From the NCBI GenBank assembly GCA_035771175.1, contig CM069596.1, forward strand, positions 14,819,501 to 14,883,500: DNA of 64,000 bases. The letters run 5' to 3'. The notes under the pieces were generated by a model that was given only the letters and a program-made list of their open reading frames with translations, was not told the origin of the DNA and ran no database searches. Numbering within the stretch: position 1 is the first letter of the stretch; each line of letters starts with the position of its first letter. The position numbers and the translations under genes were made by a program. The stretch comes from Paratinospora sagittata. Taxonomy: Eukaryota > Streptophyta > Magnoliopsida > Ranunculales > Menispermaceae. Below are positions 1-11,100 of this stretch, one piece after another.

Positions 1-154
1 TTTTATCCTTTTATTTGTGATCTCTCTCTCTCTGTTTTTTTTTTTTTTTATAATCTTTAGAGAGAGAGACGTTTCACTCTTCTAGTCGCTTCACATGCAA
101 TTCATTTTTTGAACATCTAGTTGATAACCCTTCATTCCCTACATTTCCTTAGAG

Positions 155-175
155 AGGGGAGGGAGGGAGGGAGGG

Positions 176-228
<53 letters not shown>

Positions 229-242
229 TAGATAGATAGATA
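155..242. repeat. Compound microsatellite (GGGA)n-(GA)n-(GATA)n
   Basis: Simple repeats run from GGGA units into about 23 GA units and then four GATA units, just before the LINE fragment that follows. Open frames across it are low-complexity artefacts. Confidence 0.9.
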
Positions 243-251
243 TGGCATGCT

Positions 252-871
252 CAAGCTCCCTCAAAGGTAAAGGTATTTGGTTGGTTGGTTGCACATAGGA
301 AAGTTTGTACTTTGGACATAATCCAGGAATGGTTACCTTTTTTATCTGTCTATCACCCCACTGCTGTTCTTTGTGTTTACAGGACAATGAGTATGCAAAT
401 CATTTGTTTATTTCATGTCCCTTTGCTCTTAATGTATGGATGAAATGGACTAGGTTCTCGGTAGGAAAGTTCTTGGTCCTATCGTCCTGTGAGGAATCTT
501 TGTCTATGTCCCATCTCCAAGGAGCAACTCTGAAAGACAAAGGGATTATGATTTTGGTTGGACTTGCAACCCTATGGTCTATTTGGATAGAGCGTAATAG
601 GAGAATTTTTGAAGGAGTGCAAAAGGAGTGGAACTGTATTTGGGACGATGCTCTTAGGCTGGCTTCTAGCAGGGTTGCTTGCTCAAAGTTTGCATCAGGT
701 TTTTCTGTGAAGGATTGGTATAGAAACTCGGTCAATTGTATGTAGGGCTGGGTGTCTATTAGATTGATCTTTTGGCTAGTTGAGTACTCTGGTACTCTTT
801 CTGTACTATTTTCCATTATTATAATATATAATCATCTTTGTTTTCTCTCCAAAAAAAAAAAAAAAAAAAAA
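252..871 (+). mobile_element. 5'-truncated LINE tail (RVT zinc-binding region) with poly(A)
   Basis: This is the 3' end of a plant L1-type LINE. The open frame at about 305-745 encodes the C-terminal region typical of ORF2 (zf-RVT type): a Cys/His stretch (LCLQDNEYANHLFISCPFAL) followed by a segment with the IWIERNRRIFEG motif. Upstream, in broken frames, are remnants of the KVKxFGWLVAH motif. A 3' UTR with a TA-rich stretch ends in a poly(A) tract at 851-871. No reverse transcriptase remains, so this is a dead 5'-truncated copy. It lies in the STE24 intron upstream of the first visible exon. I found no clear target-site duplication. Confidence 0.8.
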
Positions 872-1106
872 CGGAGGCGAGGTGGAAAAAAATGAGAGGC
901 TGGCCGCGATTTAGTGATCTAGCAGTGATGATGGTTCCAAGAGAGTAATAGCAGTGATAGTGATTAAAGGCAACATGGTGACGATATTGGGTTGATGGCA
1001 ATGGAGGCCAAATAAAACGATTTCGAAGATAAAGGCCAAGTAAAACAATTGTGGCGATGAAGGCCGAAAAAATTCCTAGTTGTACAAGCCTAAAGCTCTG
1101 ATACCA
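872..1106 (-). mobile_element. Copia leader with tRNA-iMet primer-binding site
   Basis: Read on the minus strand, the LTR at 1107-1639 is followed directly by a perfect 12-base primer-binding site (TGGTATCAGAGC, positions 1106-1095). About 220 bases of untranslated leader follow, then the sequence stops at the LINE poly(A). The gag-pol part is missing, so this is only the 5' end of a minus-strand Copia element. Confidence 0.75.
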
Positions 1107-1639
1107 TGTGGAGAATTGAAAGAATTGGGAAATAATGTTTTCCTTGATTAATTTTGTACAAAGACCCTTATATATATATACACACACACACACACAATTA
1201 CTCTAGAAAACCAAAAGGAGATTTCCTTATTACAATGAATCCCCCTAATTAGGGAACTTTCTAACCATATACACATTCTTGCTAATATGTGACATTCCTT
1301 AATTACATGGATTTTGTTTCCCATAAATAATGATTGAATTGATTGCATGATAATTTTCATAGTTGGAGCTCTTTATATACATAACTCCATTGAAACAACT
1401 TATAAACTTCCTAAAACACTTAAAAGTAAGTTTCCTAAGCTATCTATAACACTATAGCAACTTTCTAATTTTATTACAACTATTTAGATACTACTAAGCA
1501 CTTTCTACTACACTTCATATAATAAAAATGAGAAACTAATTAGAAAACATCTTAAATAGAAACTTCTTTAAAAAGGAAACTTGACGTAAAATTAAATATT
1601 TGGAACCTTCCTAAATATTATTCCATGTCCTACATCACA
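1107..1639 (-). mobile_element. Copia 5' LTR, 533 bp
   Basis: On the minus strand the segment starts TGTGATGTAGG and ends TTCTCCACA, so it has TG...CA termini and a short TGTG/CACA inverted repeat. The primer-binding site follows at once. A TATA-like box (GTATATAAAG) lies at 1380-1371 on the minus strand, as expected for an LTR promoter. A TA/CA microsatellite is near its 3' end (about 1170-1196). It is inside an intron of STE24 and antisense to that gene. Confidence 0.75.
1371..1380 (-). promoter_or_regulatory. TATA-like box of the Copia LTR
   Basis: GTATATAAAG on the minus strand, about 265 bases upstream of the LTR end. The position suits the U3/R boundary. If active it would drive transcription antisense to STE24. 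Confidence 0.45.
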
Positions 1640-2057
1640 CTTAGTGGAAAATTTGAGACAAGAAGACTTCTTTAAAACAGGTTAGTTGTTCAACTTCCAC
1701 AAGAAACCCATAAAAAGCCTTTTGCTCATGGGGCTGCTCCTAGAATGCTATGTAGCCTAATAACTTATTGGCGTGTTAAGCATTGAGATCAAAGATATAA
1801 CTTCATATGCTTCGTGATTGAAGGCTAGCTTGAATATCAGCAACTCAACGTGTTTCTATCATATGTTTGATGCATTGGTGTATTTAAAATGCCAAAATGG
1901 CAATTCTGCATGTGTATGGAACCTTTCATCATGGAGCACAATCTAGATGTTTTCTTAATTACCATTTGTCCCACATGGAGCTAGAGCTGCCAAGTGTCTT
2001 GCTTATCACTTGAAATGATTGACCTTATGGAATTTATCTGGTTGCTTTTGAATGTAG
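1640..2057 (+). other. STE24 intron sequence, 3' end of an upstream intron
   Basis: No coding or mobile-element signal is seen. The segment ends with a pyrimidine-rich acceptor (ttgaatgtag) directly before the exon at 2058. The preceding exons, which would carry the HExxH motif, were not found, so this intron starts upstream of the window. Confidence 0.6.
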
Positions 2058-2171
2058 ATTATCACACTTCTGCAATTTGGAGGATATACTTTAGTGCGGA
2101 ACTCGACGGACTTGTTTCAGAGTTTTGGGTTCGATTCACAACCAGTAATCATTGGATTCATCATTTTTCAG
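2058..2171 (+). CDS. STE24: STE24 exon a (38 codons)
   Basis: Begins after the acceptor aatgtag and ends TTTTTCAG before the donor gtatag. It encodes the membrane-proximal segment IITLLQFGGY...GFIIFQ. A longer open frame over the same bases in another phase is a shadow. Confidence 0.92.
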
Positions 2172-5100
2172 GTATAGAATTATCTGTATCCTGTGTTCGT
2201 AATGAAAGTAGTAGAATATGTATTATTCATAACTTGCTACACATTGCACTTGAGTTCCATGTTATTATTTCCTGTATGAAGCACTCTCCCTAAATGTTTT
2301 TCATGTCATGATGCCAATCCCGTAAAACATTTGTGGGTGCAGTTCCATCTATTGATATCATATATTACAATGTTTTGTGTAAATATTGTAGCAACTTTTG
2401 ATCTCATGGCTTGCCTTGTTATATATGTTCCAATGTGCGACAAGGATCCTTAGTGTCCATGCCTTGAGATGCACCATGCATGGGAGCTGACATTTGTTTT
2501 TAGTTTGGAAAGGATGAAGTTTTCATCTGAGAGTCGTGGCAATACTTTTTAATTAATTTAGTTTGCAGCATGTGCTCCACTTTAAATGAGGCGACACTTC
2601 AAAATGCAACCATTGTTTAGCTTTTTATGATCTTATAATAATTTGAGGGGCAGTTGGTACACAGTAATCTAGGGATAAGAAGGTGAATTGTATTATTGGA
2701 AATGGGGTAATTTGAAGCTGGGAGGATCATGTTGTTTGTTTGTTTGTGTGCAAGAATCTTAGCCAACTTCTTGAGAATATTATGTTACCATGTTTGGTTG
2801 CGTATGAGAATCTTAGACAATTTTCTTTTTAAATAAGAAAATATTAAGTTATATTAATTTACTAAATTTAATAACATTCAAAGTAAGTGATTGTAGAAAA
2901 TAGTTGACCAAAATTCCAATTTCTTGCATTTGAAACATGGCTCACAAAAGGTTCTCAAATATGTAATCGAAATATTTAACCCACCCAATCAAGTAAGTGA
3001 GATTCAATGCTAATATCTTGAACATGTCACAAAAAATTTAGAATGTATCAAATCATAGTAAAAGTCCTCTAATATATGTCATTAAAAACTCCCATCTAAC
3101 TCAGTATAGCATCTGCAGACGAAACTGAAGCTTGAATTTATCATCCAAAGTGAAGAAATAGTTAGCACTAGCTTGAAAGTATGAAACCTCTACCTTATAT
3201 TTTAGAACTAGAGAGCCTGTAATCATGTTGTTTGCTTCCACTTTATCAGTTAACCTGCCAAGGGTGTCAACCACCAACATGAACAAGAATGGGGAGAAGA
3301 AGGGGTCTCCTTGAGGCTATCCCTACTTACTAAATTTCTCTATTTAAAATCCCCAAGAAGGTGGCTGACATGATCGAGAAGAAAATATGGAACTTTCTAG
3401 TGGAAAGGGGAAGAACAAGGAGTTGGTTGCCATTTGATCGTTTGGGATACAATTCAGAGGAGGGTGGAACAATGAAGTTTGGCTATTGGCAACATTACCC
3501 TTACAAACAAAGCTCTTCGTGGGTAATGGTTGTGGAGGTTCTCCAAGGATCGGAATTTTTTGTGTGCTAAGGTTATTAGGAGTAGGCACGTGCTTTGAGC
3601 CAATAATTAGGACACTGGTTTGGCACCTAGATTTACCTTCAAATTTCCATGTAAATTCATTTATTCCATTTGTCACATGATTTCAAGCACTTTTCCACCA
3701 AATCCTTCTTGCATACCTCATCGACTGAACTACTACTATTCCTAGCTTCCACCATCACACTTTCACTGGGAAAGCTCATGTGCCATTGAAAGTTCAGATC
3801 TTGCAATGGCTTATTGTTCACAAGATCAACAATATGGTATGATTCAAAGAAGGTTCCATCTCTCGTTGAATTGGAGTTGTCTTTGCAAAAGGAGAAACAA
3901 ATGAATGACCACTTTTTCATCAATTACACTTTCTCTAAACGGATTTGAGTGAACTAGAATGATATTCTTTTTGTGACCTTCAACAGGGGTAGCACGAGAG
4001 CATACCTTTTCTCATACCCAAGTTGATAGTGACGACCCTCCCCTTGGCAATCCCAAACCCCTGCGGCTATATATAGATCGAAGGACAGAATCTCGAAGAG
4101 AGTCGGTGGGGATAGCTGTTTGGAGTATTTGGAAAACAAAGGAACGACTTTTAATTAGCCTTTTCTTGGCTATCTGTTTCTAATTCGTTTAAGGGATTTA
4201 GTATTAGTGATTGGCGTATAGGTTGGAGTAATCTTCTTTAGTGTTTGTGTGGGGCTCTCTAGGAGCACTTATTGTCCTCCCCTTGTATCTTCCCCTTGTA
4301 CTTAGTTTTTAATAATATATTACTTTCTACTTTCTTGTAAAAAAAAATCAAAGAAAAACCTTCTTTATGTTTTGCAATAGACAAAAACTTGATCTTATGG
4401 AGATGTGTGGTGTTATCATGGAACATTGGCCGAGTCTTAACCATCTCTCTATTCCTTTTCCTGTGTTCACCAAGAAAAATTTCTTGTTTTCTTAATAAGA
4501 ATACTACTGAAATATCCATTTCAATAGAGGCCTTAAATTGTTAGAGAAAAATTTAGGAAGTTCATTCTGTATGAAGGTAGTCATGATCGGGATTCTAACT
4601 AGGATCAGTGAGGGATTCTTGAGGATTGTATCATAGGATTGGATTGTGAGTCGTAAGATTCTACAATTCGATGAAATTATACTTCAAATATATATGAAGA
4701 TGTCAAATATAAGTAAAATAACACTTGTAATACATAAACTAATCCAAAATATTGGGAATGTCGGTTAAAAGGTAAAACTCAATCTATAAAATTTTGACAA
4801 GAAGATCAAGGTTCAAATCTTTACATTCCCTATAAATTTTTTAAATCTAAGTGTGAAGTTAATATATCAAGTTGCATGTATGCAAGTGTTTCACCCGTAT
4901 GCCACAAAATTGTCAATATGTAATAGGGGTGGAAAAATCTGTGTTTAGACAAAATTGGGTCCAAGCAACACCATATTTTAGTGAATATGTGATTTGTTCA
5001 AACTTGGCCCAGGTTTTGAATTTGGACACATAAGTCGTGTCTGAATCTGAATTGCTTTTAAAACCGACGACCAGTTTTGTCTCGAATTATAAGATTTTTA

Positions 5101-8100
5101 ATTTTCTTATAGTTATAATTGTAGCATAATTTAGACATTAGATTAGATTTAATAGCAATAATTATTAAATCTCATATTTTTTTTTAACATCGAACAACTT
5201 AAGGATTGGTAATGAATAAATATAACATGTCCTTCCGTGTATACACTTATCTAATATTTTATTATTTTAAATTAATAAAAATATGTTTTCCCCTCTTAAG
5301 TTTCTCTTATTTGTACAAAACATATTATTAAAATTAAAAATTCTCTTAAAAATTTTAGCAATTGTTTGATTACAAACTTTAGACAAGTAAGATCTTAAGA
5401 GGTTTGACCAACAAAGCAATGGAGAAGGTTCTAATTAATGGTTTAAGAATTGGTTCATATGAGGTTCACATATCCCACATCCAATTTGCATATGACTGCA
5501 TTTTCCTTGTTGAGAATGATGACTTTAGCTTGGAAAACACGATGTTGTTAATTAAAAGCTTCTACTTCATATAAAACCTCAACATAAACATCTCCAAATG
5601 TCAGATTGTGGGTGTCAATGTTGATGATAATATAGTGGAAAACATGGCTTTTGGTATTGGCTACTCTATGGGTAAATGGCCAATCAAGTAACTTGGCATG
5701 CGTCTTGGGGGAAACCCTGAAAAAAGGTCTTTTGGGAGACCAATGATCCACACTGTATCAAAGCGAGTTGAGGGTTGGAAGAGGGGTTTTTTATCAAAAG
5801 GTATAAGAGTTGCTCTACTGAAATCAATCTTATAAGCCATCCCCACTTATTTGTTATCAGTGTTCTGTCTCCCAAAATCTGTGGCTGCAACTTTAGGACG
5901 TCTAATGAGGAATTTTCTATGGAGGTTTGTTATGGACAAGAATGCACTATGGGCAAGAGACATTTAAAGCTAACATGGATTGTAGGAGAATGCCAGGGAT
6001 GCCAATATTGACCTGCGTGCCACCTTTCGTTGCCCTTGGAAATTCATTCACTCCATGTACACCTCCTTCTCTCCATATATTAGACTTAAATTGGGTAGTG
6101 GCAATCAAATTCGTTTTTGGGAAGATACATGGTGTGAAAACGAATGTCTCATGAACATGCTCCCTCTATTGTATTCTATTTCATCTCTACATGATGCTCC
6201 AATTGCCTTTTTCGCATCTTCTGCTGCAAGCAAGAACGGAAATTCATTATGTTAGAATCGTCACCTGGATAGATATCTATCTTATAGTGCCACCTCTGAA
6301 GTTACAACTCTAATCAACTACCTTGAGCCATGTACTCTTTCCAATGAGGTGGATAAAATCATCTGGTGTGGGAACTCATCTGGTTCTTTCTCATCTAAAT
6401 CCCTCTTCAAGGCCCTCTCCTCTTCATTTGCTTATTCAAACATCTTCCACCATGCCAGTTTCATATGGAAAGGCCAAGTTCCTTCTAAGGTTAAAATTAT
6501 GGGCTGGCTGGCGACACACAACAGACTCAATTGTGTTGATGTGCTACAAAGGAAACAACCATATATGCTCATTCCCCAAGTTGGTGTTACTTGTGAAGGA
6601 ATGATGCAAAGTCATTGATGCATGTATTTTGGGATTGCAGCTTTGCGAGGAAGATTTGGGACAGATGGACCATCTCTTTTTGTGGTTTCCCACATCTAGG
6701 TGCAAATTTTTATTTTTCTTTCCCAAACGGCCACTCTTTGGTTATAAGGATCGAGAAGTATTGGAAGGTGATGTTTTTGCTGTGATTTGGTGCATATTGC
6801 TAGAAAAGAATAACAAGGTTTTCAATGATGTAGTTAACAATGAAGCACATGTGTGGGACTCCTCCATTTTTTTGTTTTATTATTGTGTTAAGGTTTCTAG
6901 GTTACAATCTTAGTGAGTGGATAAGGAACTAGACTTCTATTCTGTACACATTGTAAATCCCTTCCAAGGACTCCTCGTCCCTTGGAAGCTATTTTGTACT
7001 TTTATTATTATTAATATATATATATATATACGTTTCTTGTAAAAAAAAGATCTTAAATGAATAAAAGTAATTTAATTTAATCTTTAAGATAAAATTTGGA
7101 TGAAAAATGTCCAGATATCTGGATTGTTTGGGGATTGGCTATTTGGAGCTAAGAAACAAGGCTTTGGCGGGGAAATGGTTGTGGCGTTTTCTTAAAGAAA
7201 AAGATTCTTTGTGGGTCAAAGTGGTGATGAGTTGCCATGGGGTTCGTCGAAATTCTAGAGATTCTAGTGTGTCTTTCAAAGCCACCTGTTGAAGACCTTG
7301 GAAGTTCATCCATTCCCTTTATCTGATTTTCTCTTCTTTACTTCGGCTCAAAGTGGGTAATGGAGCCAATTTTAAATTATGGGAGGATACTTGGTGTGGT
7401 ACAACTAAGTTCAATGAACTATTTTCAAATATTTACAGGTTATCAACCAAAACCTAATCACCCTATTTGTGACTTCTTGGTTACCTTGGAGGACAGTGTA
7501 GGAGGTAGGCCTTCTTGGCGTCTTCATCTTAGAGGTGCCCCTCTGATAGAGAGTGTTTAGAAGCCTCATCCCTTCTTGAGATTCTCGAGGGAGTTCATCT
7601 TTCGAATGAGAGTGATGAGTGTCTTGGCCTTTAGAATCATCTGGGGAGTTCTCTTCAAAATCTTTCCTTCATCATCTTTGTTCTAGTCATGATTCCAGTT
7701 TGGCTCTTGCCAATTTTCCTCATGATTTCATTTGGAAGTTCATGTTATTTGAAAAGCCAAATTCTTGGGATGGACTATCGCTCATGACAGGTTGAATTGT
7801 GTGGATATACTCCAAAGGCGTTTCAAGAATTGGACCCTCTCTCCGAACTGGTATTGTTTGTGTAAGAAAAGTGTGGAATCTAGTCAACATTTCTTTGTGG
7901 ATTGTGAGTTCTCTAAAGGTTTGTGGAAGAGATGGGAAGCCCTTCTTCAGTGGGAAAGGCTTACCAATGCTCCAGCTTTATGGGCCTTTCCTGATGATTT
8001 CGTCTTGCCAAGACATCTTAGAGATTACTAGCGTGTTATTGTCTTTGCAGTAGTTTGGTCTAATGGAAAGAGCGTAACACTCGCATTTTTTATGACCAAG

Positions 8101-11100
8101 AGAAGGAAATAGGGGCTGTTTGGGAAAATTCCTTCTTTTTTCGCTTCTCTTTGGGTTAGTGCTAGTAAGTTAGCAAGGGGCACCCTTGGGGGAATGGTTG
8201 AGGGGATGGAAACCAATTTTGGATAGTTTTGATTTATAGAAATAGACTTTGGTCTGTGTGTATATTCTTGTATAGCACATGTAGTTAACACAATACAAAT
8301 TTCGTTTTTTGTCAAAAAAAAAACCCCGCCCAAATTTAAATCTGGACATGAGGTCTTTGTCTGGACTCGCTTTATTCCGAGTTGGAGAAAATTAGACAAC
8401 CAGGTCCCGACAAGTTTTGCCACCCCTAGCAAAAATGGATGGCAGGATGATTCAAATTTCAAATATACATAAACATAGTTTATATATAACCAAATTACAA
8501 AATTGGGTTTCAAAGTCAAAGGCCAAACAAATGGCGGAAGAGAAAGGGAAAAAAAAAGGAAAAAGAAAGTGAGTCGACTAGGATACTGATCCTTGCTATC
8601 CCACAATCTAAATCACGATCTTATCTGGCTTATTCAATAAAACGATCTTATAGTTTTCTATATCGTTTTAGAGGATCCAAAATCGCAGGATCATAATCCT
8701 ACAATCCGAATGCCGAATGTGACTACTATGTATCTTGCTATTGCTTTTAGATTGGTTCGCTTGCTAAAGCAGAATGTGGTCTCTTGATCAATTAGGTGTT
8801 TTCTCATGCAAATCATGTTCACATTCCTCATTGACAACCACACCCACCTAGCCTTTTGCCATGTCTTCTTTATTTGGATAGCTTAGTTCTCATTTAAGAT
8901 CAAGATTTTTGGTTGGCTCGTTGCACATGGGAAAGTCAACACTTATGAGATATTGTAAAGTGCAAAGGAGGAACCCCTTTTTATGCTTACCTCCTAGTTG
9001 GGGTGTTCTAAGCAAGGGCATGAAATAGTGGACCACATCTTCATCGTTGCTCCTTCAAACTCTTAAGGAGGATAGAAATTATGGTGTTGGTTTGGTCCAT
9101 ATGGAAGAGGAACAATAAGGCCTTGTTTGGTATAGGATTTAAAAACAGTTTTCTGTTTTTAAATCTAAGATTCCCAAAAAATTTGTTTGGTTGAGTAATT
9201 TTCAGAATATTTAGATACTGTTTTTAAGTTTGACTTTAAGATTTGTGAAGAAAACAAGAATACAATAAAAAGTTGTTTTCCTTGTTTTCTAAAAATGGAT
9301 TATGAAAACAACCTTTTGAAAGCTTGTTTTTAAAAATCATTTTTAAAATGGATACCAAACAGGCCCTAAAATTCTTGAAGAAAATTATCCTCATGTGCAT
9401 GTAATTTTTGGGCCCTACCTAGATTTTGCGCTTCTATGAAGCTAGGAAACTAGTATAGTTTGGTTGAGTGGATGTGAGTGTGGGCCAACTTCTTATAATA
9501 ACCAAGTGATCTTGGGCTTGGGGACTTATTGTATGGCATGTATTAGGTGTACTTTCATTTATTTATGATTAATGCAGTAGTTTCTTCTCCAAGAAAATAA
9601 AAAATAAAACTAATTGTCTAAACAACAAAATGCACCTCTAATCAAAATTATTAAAATTATCATTTAGACTTGCACGGTGTTTTTGCGCATTTAAAAGGAT
9701 TTTAGTTCCCTGAACATATAGAGGTTGCTTATGTGGTGTTGGTTGAGGGGCTGTCAACGTGAGAACCAAATCTGAGACCTTGAATTTCAGTTGATGTGAT
9801 GTAATATTCTTTTCGATGGAGACTGCTTTTTGTTGCTGATCTTGTTGTGTATTATTAGCTTTTAAAAATTTGATGTTTTCCCTTTTCCTTCATCAACTCA
9901 AATTGTTTTTTTTTTTTTTTTTAAAAGAAACTAAAGATAGTGTATATTTATTAATAAGAGAATCAAAAAGTATGTACAATGTCATGTCATCACCCACATC
10001 TCTCTATAAGGATACAAAATTGTCCCACCCTCTCAACCAATCCCCTAAAGCATAGCCCTTAGACAAATTACTATTGGCAACTCAAAAAGAAGCTAAGAGA
10101 TGGGAATTCTCCCAAACTTTAGCCGCCGAGAGAACCTCATCATGAAATACCCGTTTTTTCCTCTCCTTACATAAGGACCATAATACCGCCAAGCACACCA
10201 CCTTCCAGTGGTCTCTCCATGAGGATTGAACACTATTCATAAAGGGGAAATTATTTATGTTCTCCACAACATCATCCTCGCTCATAACAGGGAAATGATG
10301 ATGCCACCTGCTCCAAACCTCACTAGCAAACGGACAACACCGGCTCATGTGTCTCACTGACTCCAAATCCTGTCTACACAAATAACACCAATACAGGGAT
10401 AAACACATATATGGGAACCTTTTTTGTATCATATCTCCCATGTTCATCTTCCTATGGGAAGCAACCCACCCCAAGAATTTAACCTTTGATGGTATCTGAG
10501 TTTTCCAGATTAGGTTATGATAGGGGAAAGAAGGAACACTAGGCTCATTAAGAATAGTTGAATGAAAAGATTTTGTGGTGAACATATCGGAGGGGTCCCA
10601 TGGCCAAGACACTCTGGCATCGTCCGTAGATAGATGACAACCCTCAAGCAAACTCACTAAAGACAATATGTCACCCTCCTCCCTAGGAAGAACATTCCTA
10701 CCTAAGTGTAAGTCCCAAGACAAAATAGCATCTTCCGGATTCCTCACAAAGTCAATGACAAGTTTGTTGTGGGAAAGAGAACGGCGATAAAGATTGGGAA
10801 AGAGTGTTTGAAGGGTATCATTCCCACACAACGAATCCTCCTAGAAGCAAATTGAATCACCCTTCCCAAGTTTAAGTCTAATTAGGGGCAGGAAAATGGG
10901 ATACACTGATGATATGAATTTCCATGGACTTCTAAATGTGGCTCTATTAGCTAACCCAACATCCCTGAAGTTATCTTGAAGCCCGTGTCTGCTACAAATG
11001 ACCTTTCTCCACAATTGATCCTTCTCACAAAAACACCTCCATAACCATTTCCCAACCAATGCTCTGTTTTTGGCAGAAATATTTTCGATACCCAAGCCTC

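Larger units (their letters stand above)
4924..8428. mobile_element. Candidate non-autonomous hAT-like element (TAGGGGTGG ends)
   Basis: The left end reads TAGGGGTGGAAAAATC and the right end reads GTTTTGCCACCCCTA, an inverted pair of the type seen at hAT-like MITE termini. Subterminal sequences on the two sides look related (LTR-less, AT-rich, repeated 'tctggacat'-like words). No transposase is present and no 8-bp duplication was found. Two LINEs sit inside it. Confidence 0.4.
4577..8726. mobile_element. Candidate TIR element with GTAGTCA ends
   Basis: The left end starts GTAGTCATGATCGGGATTC and the right end, reverse-complemented, starts GTAGTCACATTCGGCATTC: 15 of 19 bases match. Both ends are followed by GATTC/GATC-rich sequence. 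The interior holds a hAT-like element and two LINEs and no transposase, so it would be a non-autonomous element grown by nested insertion. I found no target-site duplication, so the call is tentative. The insertion at 11225-13498 ends in the same GTAGTCA motif. Confidence 0.4.

Noticed and set aside
139..387. Minus-strand frame rich in Ser-Leu repeats
   Set aside because: Translation of the GA microsatellite; no independent support.
1994..2293. Plus-strand frame of 99 codons
   Set aside because: Shadow in another phase of the STE24 exon at 2058-2171; the conserved peptide is in a different frame.
8028..8606. 192-codon minus-strand frame
   Set aside because: Antisense to a LINE tail and across its poly(A); no recognisable domain, mixed repeat origin.
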